A DNA stretch of 64,000 nt from Nymphaea colorata (Eukaryota > Streptophyta > Magnoliopsida > Nymphaeales > Nymphaeaceae), in NCBI RefSeq assembly GCF_008831285.2, contig NC_045138.2, positions 29,731,934-29,795,933 on the forward strand, read 5' to 3'. Under the pieces are notes generated by a model that saw only the letters and a program-made list of their open reading frames with translations, had not been told where the DNA came from and searched no databases. Of this stretch, positions 44,341 through 56,024 are shown in pieces; the stretch's first letter is position 1, and the number at the start of each line of letters is the position of its first letter. The position numbers and the translations under genes were made by a program.

Positions 44341-44348
44341 GTCTTGCT

Positions 44349-44384
44349 ATTGAAACATAGCAGCAGCCAAATCCAACAGCTGTT

Positions 44385-44420
<36 letters not shown>

Positions 44421-46751
44421 ATCCAAATTAATGTGATTATTAATCGAATCTAGTTAATGTTTGCTTGGCTGGCTGTCCTGCAAACCCAAATTGTCGAATA
44501 TGGGCACGAAAATATTTAAATTTTGACGTGATTTACAGGTAATTCAATACAAGAAATTTATTTGCTTCGCTATATCTACTCGTCCCTGTAAAATTTATAT
44601 GTACTTTTAATGTAAATACATAAAAAGTTATATTGCATACCCTTTCAAGCTGCACGTATAAAGATTAATTCTATGATATAGAATGAGCAGTCGAACGCGA
44701 CATTGTTAATGTAGGTACATCTTGTAAGAACAAAATGAAAAGCTTTTACGAGAGATGGAGAGGGTGTTCTTAACAGAACAGGAAGGAAATACATGAACAC
44801 GAGTGAAACCTCAAGAAGCAGACAATTTTTGGAACAACTGTCAAATTTTTAGTGGCAGTTTACAAATCAACCATGGTTCTCTTACTTTTTTCATATAATT
44901 TCGATGCAAATCTGCTGGGAGATGCGGTTTCCTATCTTTTAAGAGAATTAAAGAATACAAGAGGAATAAAAAGAACAGAGAACAGAGAACAAGGCACACA
45001 GGCCTACAGACCAACAGCAGAACTTGAGAAGTAATCCAGAGAAACTCGAAGCAAGTCAATGGTTTTTAGATCAGGATTATAATCGCTGGTTGGTACTCTA
45101 ATATTTCTGAATTGCAGTCACAGCGAGGGACCAAAATTCACTGCGTAGTATCCATTGTCAGAATCACAGCTACCTTCGATTCGATATTAAGAAGAGAAAC
45201 GACTTGTAAAACTTCATAAAGTTTCTGCATTGACATAAGAATTTTGAAAACATGCTCTTCTCATACTCTCAGGATCAGTAACTCGAATCTCTTCATGTGC
45301 TGAAAACTATATTCTTTTCTTCAATTTCAAAGCTATGTGACTCAGATAAATTGACCTCGATCGCTCATTGTTGATGTACCGAATTAGCTGCTCTTGTAAA
45401 GGCAACCAGAACCCGCTCTTATCTTCCTTTGTCGTAGTTTTTGGTCTTGTCCAATTCACAGTATTACGGTAGATAGAAAGAATATGATGATCATATTTTG
45501 TTGCAGCACTAACCCGTATTGCAGTCTTGAGATCGATCCAGACTTCCAGTCTTCCAGACAAGAAATAATATTCACCATGTTGACAGCGTCAAGGACTGTG
45601 ATTTGAGTTTCTTTTGCTTCTGCCAAGAATTCCTCAAAGATTATAACCAAAATATTGCAGCAGCTTCTGCTGAAATGACAAAAGCAGGGAGAGAGATGGA
45701 TTTGATTCAAATCGGATATACCTTTATACTTTTTTAGATATTTACATATCCAGATTTGAATGGGGAATCAAATATGAACAAAAAAAATTGTGTTTGAATC
45801 CGAAATCTGATTTTTACATTCATAACTCAATAAATCCAAATTTTGAATAACATCTAGTCAGTTTTCAAAATGTAAGAACATTGGATATATGATATTCATT
45901 TAAAACTAAATCCAATTGTATATTTATGTATATTTGAATTCGAATTTGAATCCCATCCAATGTCATTTCCTAAATTTGAATCCAACCCAATTTCACAATC
46001 AAATAATTAATTTTTTTTTCCATATCTGATTTTTTCGAATGGTTCGGTCGGATAACAGATTTAGCATCTAATGTTACACGCATGTTCTATGGCCAGGCTG
46101 AAATGTTGATTGTTCGGAAGGACTTGGAAAGAAAAAAAAAAAAAAGAAAAACAAGAGAAGTACTGTTAGTTAAACGCAAACACATTTGGCAATTTTTAGA
46201 GAATATATATATATATATGACTTGAAAGAATATGAAAACCAACAGAAAAAGGCGAATAATCCAGCCTCTGACAAGTCTGTCCTAATCCCAAGTCATTAGT
46301 TCACATTCGAACTGATCAATCTCATGCTTCAACTGCTTCCAAAACCAAATCCAGGTGCGACTACCATAACATCCACATTTATATGTAATCCTACAATTTT
46401 TGGATTTAATACTCGTCAAACTATATGTGAATCCAGATTAATACGATTCATATTCGAATCCAGTTTATGTTGCATGGGGGCTAGTGTGACCAGTTGCCCA
46501 CACTAGCCTCACAAACTTTAATTATTTTTATGTTAATAATTTCATATATTTGGTTGTTTGTATATATATGGGTGCCTCTTCAAACATTTAAAGTTACTGA
46601 ACTAGTACCTCCATCAGACAAAATTTTTGACTCCGCTAGTGCCTCGGCCTCGTACTTAAATATTTTTTTTTTATGGAACCCAAGCTCTCGAGTATGGGCA
46701 TGAAAATCTTTGAACTTTTTTTGTCATTTAATTATATTAATAGTAACTCAA
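44349..46751. other. Intergenic region without recognised genes
   Basis: AT-rich. 45720-46080 is made of TTTGAATCCGAAT-like words related to 22240-22900. 46450-46650 resembles another decayed hAT-like insertion but has no clear ends. Several (AT)n runs are present (44384-44420, 46205-46220). Confidence 0.45.
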
Positions 46752-47560
46752 CACAGGATCCTTCGATAAAAAAAATCATTCTCTTCATAAAAAATATGAG
46801 GAAGGACCAATAAAGAGTTCTTTTTCAATCTCAGGAGTTTAATACCTCATTCAAGAATTTTTTTGATCCAACCCATAGGAATTAGGAATCAATAGAAAAG
46901 GCAATTCCCTTATGTTACATCGGATCAGGCTCGGTTATTGATAGAGTGAATAGATCTGCCATTTTTTGAAATCTCTCTTCTGATTCAAAATTTTCGTATA
47001 ATGTGTATCTCCATTTGTTTCGGTAATGGGATAGATGGAATAAATTACAAAATGGGTTTTTGTTCAAGAATGAGACCTTATTAGAACTATCCACATCCTG
47101 TTCATCCTTCAGAACCATATCACATCCCCGATATGATGAAATAGGATGAGTTGAGATGGTATTTTGTAAATACATAATTATCTTGAATATATCAATCATT
47201 TCTTTCTTTTCCGATTGCCTGGGAGGGACAAAAGAAAAAACATATTGTCGTTTCTTCAACAATTTATGATCTCTAGTGAACCTCTCAGTAACATTCAAAA
47301 CCTGATGAAGTTCTGACCATCTGTCAGAGAAATTCTCTCAGTACCCATAGGATTCCCAAGAAATTCTTTGATTTTTCCAGAAAAAAGATGATTATTCATC
47401 TTCCTTTAACGTTTTCGTGAATAGCTGGGACATTGAAGAATATCCACAAGGGCATTTCGAGAATCGATCTGATTCTATCTTTGTTCATTTCGTTTGAAGA
47501 GAGGAAGGATCCCAAAGAATCAATCTTTCTTTTAATTGTTTTCAATCCTCATTACTAATG
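46752..47560 (-). pseudogene. ycf2: Plastid-derived insert (NUPT): ycf2 fragment
   Basis: The minus strand reads like the 5' third of chloroplast ycf2. An uninterrupted 127-codon frame at 47298-46915 contains [33 protein letters not shown] and [12 protein letters not shown], all characteristic Ycf2 words. Collinear but frameshifted plastid sequence continues on both sides: to about 47560 (SILEMPLWIFFNVPAIHENV) and down to 46752 (AFSIDSYGLDQKKFLNEV). Stops such as the TGA near 47405 and several indels show it is a decayed nuclear copy, not the plastid gene. Confidence 0.85.
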
Positions 47561-50500
47561 GAATCAAAATTCTCTCTTAAATTTATTTGGTTGACCATTG
47601 ACTCACTCGTCACAGTTGGCCTCTGAAATTTATATGTACTTTTAATGCAAATATAAGTTACTGCATACCATGCAAGATTAATTCTATAAAATAGAATCCC
47701 GGGTACTTAAAAAGCCGTTTGGCACATGCTACAAATGAGTTCATTGAAATTATTCAAAAATTGAAGTAGATTTATGGAACCCTGTAAGATCGTGTTTCTT
47801 GAATTTATCTTAAATTTTATGACAAAATCATTAGACAACAACAATTTGTTGTTGTGAGTGACAAACATAGGTCTTATAATACTCGGCTAAAGATCAATAA
47901 CGTGATTAAATTGCTATCTGAAAAAATTCACATTATACAATAAATGAAATGGAGACGCAAAGAGAAAAAAAAAGGTACATGGACCAGATATCAGGAGACA
48001 GCGATTTCTGAAACCCGACCCGCCGTGTTACTTGGGCCCGAATCCTTCCTGCTGCGTACGACCGGGTTCTGGAGTTTTGCCTGGGCCCTGATTTGCAACA
48101 CAAACCCGACCCGTTCCTCACGACAAGGATATGTAATTCCCGGAAAGATGAGGCCCCTTTCGGGAAATTGGCGACATGAGAGAGAAGCACGCATGCGTGT
48201 CCCTCGTGGGGGCGTCTTTGTTTAAAAATGGGTTCTTTAAAAAATTGGTGGGTCCTTCTGTGGCACCCTACCAGGAAGCAAAAGCCTTCAATTTTTCTAT
48301 GCCCAGATTCTCAATACTCTAATTGATGGGTGTCTCGCTCTTTATTCAAGTCTCTCGAAGCCGAGTTCGAGCTAGTACTTGCGAAGAAGGAGGCTAGACT
48401 GCGGACTGCGGCACTCCTCAAGTCTTTTTTATTTTATATTTTCTACCCACAATCCGGACTGATACCATCTTTTATTTGGCCATCTTTTTAAATTCAATCA
48501 CGAAAAAATAATTAAATTTTGCCTCACTTTTCAACTCCCTAGTTTGTCTTAGTATTTTATTTCGCAACAGACCTTGCTAACATGTTTCGATGCTCTTTGC
48601 TTCTTCATTGCTTTCTTTATTCCTGGAACCCGCGCTTCCTCTCTGTTATCTTTACAGATCATCAGTGCTCCCCTAGATTAAGCTTAATGGCAGTTTCTTA
48701 AAAAAAATATGAAGGCGCTTCCCGCATATGTTAGTTCCTTTTTTGTCATATTTAATGACTTTGGGTTTAATGAAAAGAATACAAAGGCACATAGAATAAG
48801 TTTTAGTAATGGGTCTTTTTAATAGTGTGTTTTCATGTACATGCAGATACGCTAGTCCCAACGAGTTTGAGAGCATGCCGAGCCTGCGCCTGCACTACTT
48901 ACTTTTATTCTTATAAGCATCAATCAATTCTTGATCAAACTGAAGCAATATTTATATACTTTAAGGAGGAAAATAAGGGCTATAGAATTATATGCGGTTA
49001 GGTAAGCAACAAAGTCTCTTCTCGAAGATTCGAGTGAGAGTTACATGACTTTTGAGCGTTGGTTGGTGCTCCCCTGTTTCTTTCTCATTCAAAACTATCT
49101 AACATTGGTTATTTGATTTTCTATTATTTGATGCTGCTTGTATGTGCAAAGAACACGTGTACTGTACCCAAAATATATAAAATTTAGGTGACCCGAACCA
49201 CTCTTCTTATAATATATATATATATATATAAAAGAAAACAACCGTTGGAAGATTTGAAGTTTGGAGTCATTTTGATTTTTTAGAAACTCAGTTCTGAATT
49301 TTTCGCTGCCGGGGTCGCGGCGAGAATTTGCCGCCTTGGATTCTTTGCTTCGATTGGATTTGTTCAGTGCAGCTCATCTCTTCAAAGCTCAGATGAATCC
49401 AATGGTCAGATCCGGATTTAGCGTTGGGTTTTGCTCCTGCTTTCCTTTCAAATTTGAGTTCAAGTCCATGTTTGATTCGGATCCAGCTGAGGTCCGAGTC
49501 TAAAAATCCGGAACAGCTAGCCAGACAGTTTTAGTGTCGGAACCGAACCTCATAGGGCTCAACCTCCGGACCGTAAGTCGGACAAGTTTCTGCCACGTAC
49601 AACTCGAGCCGAATACCGAAGGTGGAGGCAGGTGCGAGCAACTTGTAGGCAATTTGCCTATACATATCCGGAAAAATGCTTATTCTCATATTGATACTTT
49701 AATATAATTTTTTATCATTTATGTTCCTCTAAATATTTAAAATTTTATAACTAATGCCCCTTAATGACAATCTTTTAGGCTCTGCCCATATCCAGCAGCA
49801 GCTAGTGAGGACTGATACGAGCACCAACAATTTCAACTCAATCTTACTGGCACCGAATCGATCAGAACTCTGAAGTTAAACGTGACACATAAATAAGTTA
49901 CTTCTATAAATTCTTTTATCTACAGGCAAGCAAAACCTAGGGCAAAGAAGGCGACGTTAGGTATTCAACGTTTGACTTGCTTTAATTTGAAAGGTTCGCT
50001 TTTGGCTGGCTTCTCAAGCACAAGAAACTCTTGAAAGGAGAGCTGTTAAAAGAAGAGCAGACATCGACCGATACACATTGTATCGGTCCTTGTATGACAC
50101 CATGCCAGCCTATATAAAGCTTATGTTTCTTTCTTTTTGAAAACCAATTAAAAAAAAATTAATTATTTTGTCAAAAGCAGAAACGGAGAACAAATAAGAC
50201 AATACAGGTTTGATGTTTTTTGCCCGTAATTTAGTTCAGATCAGATTCGAGTTGGATTATTAACTGTTCGGGGCGAGTGCACCGGGTCCCTTTTTCTTTC
50301 GGTGAGTATGGAAAGATCCAGACCCGAAAAATGACCCACCCGTTCGAAGCCCTAAATTTAGAGCTGGCCCGAACTCCCGATTTGTAAAAAAGGGTGTTTT
50401 CGTCATTGTGTGGATGAAGCTTCTTCACTCACCGGGCCCGAGAGAGTGGGCAATGCCGGAAGGAGGGCATTTTCGTCAACTCAGAAAACGTTCCGCCGCT

Positions 50501-51523
50501 CCTCGGAGACCGGAAAAAGCATAACTCCTCCGGCGATCTTTTGGCGAGGCGACGCCGCCGTTGTGTTCGGCGTGCATTAGAAGCATTTGAATCCACAAAA
50601 CTTATACCTCTGGAAGTACTTCAATTTACAAAACTATCCCTCCACAGGGATGCCGTCAACTCATGTCATTCCGTCTCTCTCGCCGGCCGCTAAAAAATTC
50701 TAATGGCAACTGAAAGTTTAATTCAACTTTTTAAAGAAGGTAAAACATTTGAAGAACATAACTTCACAAATAAATGAAACCAATTAAAATTAACAAAACC
50801 GAAAGGCCCTTATATTCCTTTTGTTTTGGAGACTTGAAGTACATTGTTGTTTGGGTGGGCAGTGGCCTACCTTCAATTTGACAGAGCGTACCCCATTTTT
50901 TAACAGCAAAAAAAAAAAAAAAACACTTATAAAAATCAAAATAAAAACGTATCAACTGTTTACTCCGACCAACTATGCTACTAACTTTGTCCCTAAGATT
51001 TTCATGTGCCATTTTAATTCCTTTACATCCAAAATGTCCATATCACCTACTAATAAGACAAGGGCTACTAAAGTGGAAAAAATGGGGAAACAATATAAAA
51101 ACAGAGACCGCCAATTTGTATGAATTGTTTATTTGATTAGCACTCGAGGAGCGGGACGGCACAAGCTTTTGGACAGTTTTGTAGTTTTGTAACAAATACT
51201 GGTGAATGTCCTCTGCTTTCTCACATAAGAGAGAGAGAGAGAGCACCTGAAGCTTACAGAGAGCCGTTTGGTTGGTGGGTCCAATCAAAAGCTTCTGTAG
51301 GTTCAAAATAAATGTCTGTTAGATTTGAAAATTTATGGGGGGAGTGGATGGATGGTACCTATAATAGAGTTTGACTGGATCGCCATGGCCCCTCTTCTAC
51401 TAATACTTCTTCACTCTCCCTCTCCCCCTCTCTCTCACTGCTTTCCTGTAATTCGGAAAGTTTTCTTTCTGTACTTGACTTCTTCTTCTTCTTCTTCTTA
51501 GTAGTTCATCCTCTTCATGAGGG
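47561..51523. other. Intergenic region, ROP gene upstream
   Basis: No gene recognised. GC-richer patches at 48000-48200, 49300-49650 and 50450-50580 give short frames without family motifs. The last 200 bases before the ROP start hold CT-rich leader sequence with a (TTC)n run at 51480-51498, common in plant 5' UTRs. Confidence 0.5.
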
Positions 51524-53889
51524 ATGAGCGCTTCCAAGTTCATCAAGTGTGTGACAGTGGGAGATGGTGCTGTGGGCAAGACTTGTATGCTCATCTGCTA
51601 CACCAGTAACAAGTTCCCGACTGTAAGTTTTCTATCCTTCCCACTAAGTTTTCTATCCTTGGCATGACTAAGGAAAAAAAAAACAAGTTATCTTTTTATT
51701 ATAAATCGTTCATATCCGTCGGAAGTAGCTAGTTGGGTGTTGTTGCTTCACCGCATTAAACGGGAAGGGTACCATGGTTTCATTTTTTTTTCCTTTTACT
51801 TTTGCCGATGGACTCAAGCAGTTTCATTCCAGCAGATGACTTTCATTTGGACAGACTTCATATTTTGCCTGTAAATCTTGTCTCTGCTCTAGTTTTAAAG
51901 AAAGTTTCACTACTTAAAGATGGTTTTGATCTGTTATTCAGACAAAAATAATTGCCTTTAAGATCTTGGTACGTGGTACTTCTAAAAGTTTCTCTTGCAT
52001 CATTTTACATGTGTTCACTAGGCGTCACGATACTCCATTATTGACGTTGTTTTGACAATGTTCTTGTTTTTGTTTTGGGGTTCTGAGCAGGACTATATTC
52101 CTACAGTCTTTGACAACTTCAGCGCAAATGTCTTGGTGGATGGAAACGTTGTCAATTTAGGACTTTGGGACACAGCAGGTATTTTTCTATGAGCAGAAGC
52201 TACCATTTAGCTGTGAGCGAGAGAGAGAGAGAGGGAGAGAGAGCGAGAGAGAGAGAGAGAGTCCACGGTTGGTAGAGGAGGGGCTTCTCTTAGCTGTTTG
52301 TTCTTTCTTTTTTTTTTCAAGTCTATCTGCGTGAACTTTACTAACTGGAGAAGGGCACATTCACAGGCCAAGAAGATTACAGTAGGTTAAGGCCACTGAG
52401 TTACAGGGGAGCTGATGTGTTTGTTTTGGCCTTCTCTTTGCTCAGCAGGGCAAGCTATGAAAATGTCCTAAAGAAGGTCAGCACCTCTTTACTCTCTTAG
52501 TCGCTGTTCTCTGAGTCAGATTATCCTCGTTCATAACATTTTTGTTGCAACTTTTCAGAGCCATCTTATTTGTTTTGCTCGGCTAACTCTTAACAATTGT
52601 GTGTCTTTTGTGCTGTGCAGTGGATGCCTGAGCTTCGACGGTTCGCCCCCAATGTTCCAATTGTTCTCGTTGGAACCAAATTAGGTGCGTTCATCGATCC
52701 ATTTGATTGTAAATTTCACTTGAACGCTTTTGTAGTCCACATTTAGGCATAATCATTGAAATGTTGTTGTTATACTCTTTGTTACTGTATAATGGACATG
52801 TAATTTGTCATGGTATTTTGCAACGAAAAGATTGTTCACGGAAGATTATTCACGGAAATATGACCTGTCATAAAATTTTTCCTGAATCTTTTTCAGATCT
52901 CCGTGATGATAAAGGTTATCTGGCTGATCATACGGGTTCCGGCGCAGTAACAACAGCACAGGTAAAAGGGCTCCCGTGATTTTGCCTTACCCTTAACCTG
53001 ATTCTTCTTGTTCTAATCACTGGCGTACTTGTTTCAGGGGGAGGAGCTAAGGAAGCAGATCGGTGCTGCCGCTTATATTGAATGTAGCTCCAAAACTCAG
53101 CAGGTTGCTAATTCTCGATCGCTCGACACTGAATGCAATTTTTTTCCTTCTGAAAACTGTTTCATTTTCATCTATTAGTAATTACAACTTATTTGATTTG
53201 GAATCTTTTCCATTGGAAAGTTATGGACATGCTTTTCTCCATTTTTTTCTAATGCAGAATATCAAAGCTGTTTTTGATACTGCTATAAAGGTTGTCCTTC
53301 AACCCCCAAGAAGGAAGGAAATGATTAAAAAGAAAAAGAGAAGTTCTGGCTGCTCAATCATGTAAGTGCTATTTGGACCAAGCACATGGAATGTTCATTC
53401 AAAAGATTGATCCTTTTAGGTGTATAGAGAAAACGGAAGATTTTTTGGACCAAGCACATGGAATGTTCATTCAAAAGATTGATCCTGTTAGGTGTATAGA
53501 GAAAACGGAAGATTTTGGGATGCTCCCTTTTATCTGATGATGAAGGAACCTACAGTAACAAAACGATGCCTGCTTTTCAATTCATAATTACTTTCAAGAT
53601 TCATCTGCAGTTTTCATATTTATTTTGCTATTTGTTCTGCCACCATTCGCCCCATGAAAATTACTTTTCTTGACGTCTTCTTCGTAGTTCTGAAAACATG
53701 GGTGCCTTTTAATCAGAAGATTCATAACACGTTTTATCTCACATCTTAATGAATTTACAAACCTATGATTTCTTTCATTTTCAACTTCGTAAATAAATCT
53801 TTTTAGTTGCATAACAAGTTCTGTTGATTAACATTGCTTTTACTTTGTACAGGAGTATAATGTGCGGAGGCACATGTGTTGCTTATTGA
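51524..53889 (+). CDS. Type II ROP (plant Rac/Rop) small GTPase
   Basis: Plasma-membrane molecular switch of the plant Rho family, acting in polarity, ABA and defence signalling. Eight exons: 51524-51622, 52091-52178, 52367-52476, 52621-52684, 52897-52961, 53038-53103, 53258-53361 and 53853-53889. All are GT-AG and in phase, giving 210 residues. Visible motifs: P-loop GDGAVGKT (13-20), switch I with [33 protein letters not shown], the plant-specific insert, the polybasic KKKKR and a C-terminal [16 protein letters not shown]. The eighth exon replaces a CaaX box with cysteines for S-acylation, the hallmark of type II ROPs (Arabidopsis ROP9-11 group). If the last intron is retained the frame ends CSIM, a CaaX-like terminus. 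The leader before the ATG is CT-rich. Confidence 0.95.
53373..53516. repeat. 72-bp tandem duplication in the last ROP intron
   Basis: Two adjacent units starting TTGGACCAAGCACATGG differ at about one base. They begin 11 bases after the donor of intron 7. Confidence 0.93.
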
Positions 53890-55982
53890 TGATCTTTGTT
53901 TTGGAAGGGGTTTTGATGCTCGTAGATGCGCAACACCATGCTTGTGTGCGTTCATCATATCAGGACAACCTGCTTCTCATGTTTCACGAATATATATATA
54001 TATCTTTTATTTTTGTTTTAGTCTTGTAGCATCATGACGCACAGATAACATCTGATATGTTTGTTTTGAGTTCCCTACTGTTTGTAATGGCTGAAAGGAA
54101 GATCCTTTCTTCCAATGAAGAGAAATTTACGTGGTCTTCTAATTTCTACGTTTTCAATCTATATCCTGTGCTACTATATCATGTAAAAAAATTTGGAATC
54201 ATCTCTGACTGACTGATGCAACGATTTTTTTGCTACAATTCCAGCTCTCTACTGATACAGACTTTCGAAGCTTTTATTTCATAACCCACATATAAGCATC
54301 TAGTGTTAATTTAACTTAATCTGCAACTTCAACATCCATATAAAAATGGCAACCTTGCTCTCTTCTTGCAAATGCCCTATCAAGTGAGAAAAAACCAAAA
54401 GACGTTCTGTTCCATATGAGGTTACAGCCTTACAGGTCACAGTTTTCATTGGTAAATTCTTAGCAACAGCTGTTAGTTAGAAGCACTCCGGTTGAAGCTT
54501 ACAAAAGTTTTATCTTTAGGACAACTCTTCAAAAGAAGCGAATATCTGGGAAATCAACAGGTCAATTGTCCAACTTTTAGATCACTGCTATCTTTGATAA
54601 TCGAATGGAAAAAATTTAATCCTCATGCCTCGATTCCTCCTTTGCTCCAGGAAGTGACCACAGATTTGTCGTGCATAAGGAGAAACAAGCGCACATGAAA
54701 CCGAACTTATAATGCTCATCTGACAGCCATGAATCGCCCCCACTATGCCGATCCCTTTGGGCCTCCACCACTGTTAGTTGTTGGGGTGGGCAATACAGCA
54801 CTTTTGCCAGAACCTGTCTGGTTTTCTCCCGGCGCACACTTGACTGTTTCTCTTCATTGCTTTTTGTTGCTGCCAACTCCACCATTCATGCCCCCCATTA
54901 ATGAATTTGTCTGTCAGTTGCAGATTGAAATACAATTGAGAGGTGGTAATTATGAGGAAAGATCAGTAGTTCAGAAAAAAGTATTGAATCAGCACATCTG
55001 CAATGACATGATACATTTATGACATAATAATCTAGTCATTTTCATGGAATCTATTTTTGTTTAGCAGAATTTCTTAGAAGTTCATGGGGAAAAACTCGGT
55101 TTCATTGCTGGACATTGGACCAATACTGAATCTCCAAGGGATTATTTTAAGCCCCTTTGGATTAGATGGGCATCTTTTGAATACCTGAATTACTGTAGCA
55201 GAAATCTCTTGATTATCAACCCTATGATGAGTTTCGTAATGCTGGCATATGTCTAACTAAATAATAAGCTTAGTAAGCATTGGTAAAGGCTGGTTAAAGT
55301 TAAAGTGCAGAACTGTGGTGTGAGAATCACTGTTTCCACAGAGGTATCACGTTGAAACCAATAATCAATTTCATCAGAATAAGTCGCCAACCGATCCTTT
55401 ATTTTCTTTCACAGTTATGGCATCTGCTTGGTAACATGATTGAGGCATCTAATGTGTATTTAGACTCTGATTGGACATTGCAAGTCATTCTGACAATGCA
55501 TCAGTTCATGTTTCTGAGTTTAATTCTTCCAATAGACTGAACCAATTCGAAACAACTCAGGCAGATTCTCTGAATCTCTTTGGGGAATTCTACGTACCAA
55601 AATTGATAAAAACCATTGCCTTCAACCAAAGAAAAGATCATTATGCCAGAACCCCGAAATAATGTCATTGCTGTCATTTTTTACTTCCTTATGAAGCATA
55701 AACTTTAAACATGGGATCGATGGGATCTCTTTTGGGAACCCCATTTGTCGTAATCTTCCGACACCCAGAAGGAGCAGAAATGCTCAGAAGTTCCCATATA
55801 GGCTACCATCCCAAGACAAGAGAGCTGCACACGTTACATATTACACAGCATTTAAACTGAACATAAAATAAAGGAAACGGTATCTTTCCGTGTTGCTCTC
55901 TCATTTGTTTACTTCAATGCAAGCAGATTTCGCTTGCTGAATTATTTGTCTCGAATCAAATAACATAACTTGAAAAACAAGT

Positions 55983-56024
<42 letters not shown>

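Noticed and set aside
45307-45710. Two 84-codon minus-strand frames
   Set aside because: The overlapping frames share no recognisable motif and codon composition is not distinct from the spacer.
46915-47298. 127-codon frame as a nuclear gene
   Set aside because: The words are those of plastid Ycf2 and collinear plastid sequence continues, broken, on both sides. It is a plastid-derived insert.
54616-55022. Overlapping frames on both strands near the ROP 3' side
   Set aside because: No family motif, no consistent splice sites, and stops in every extension. The plus-strand frame is proline-rich by chance.
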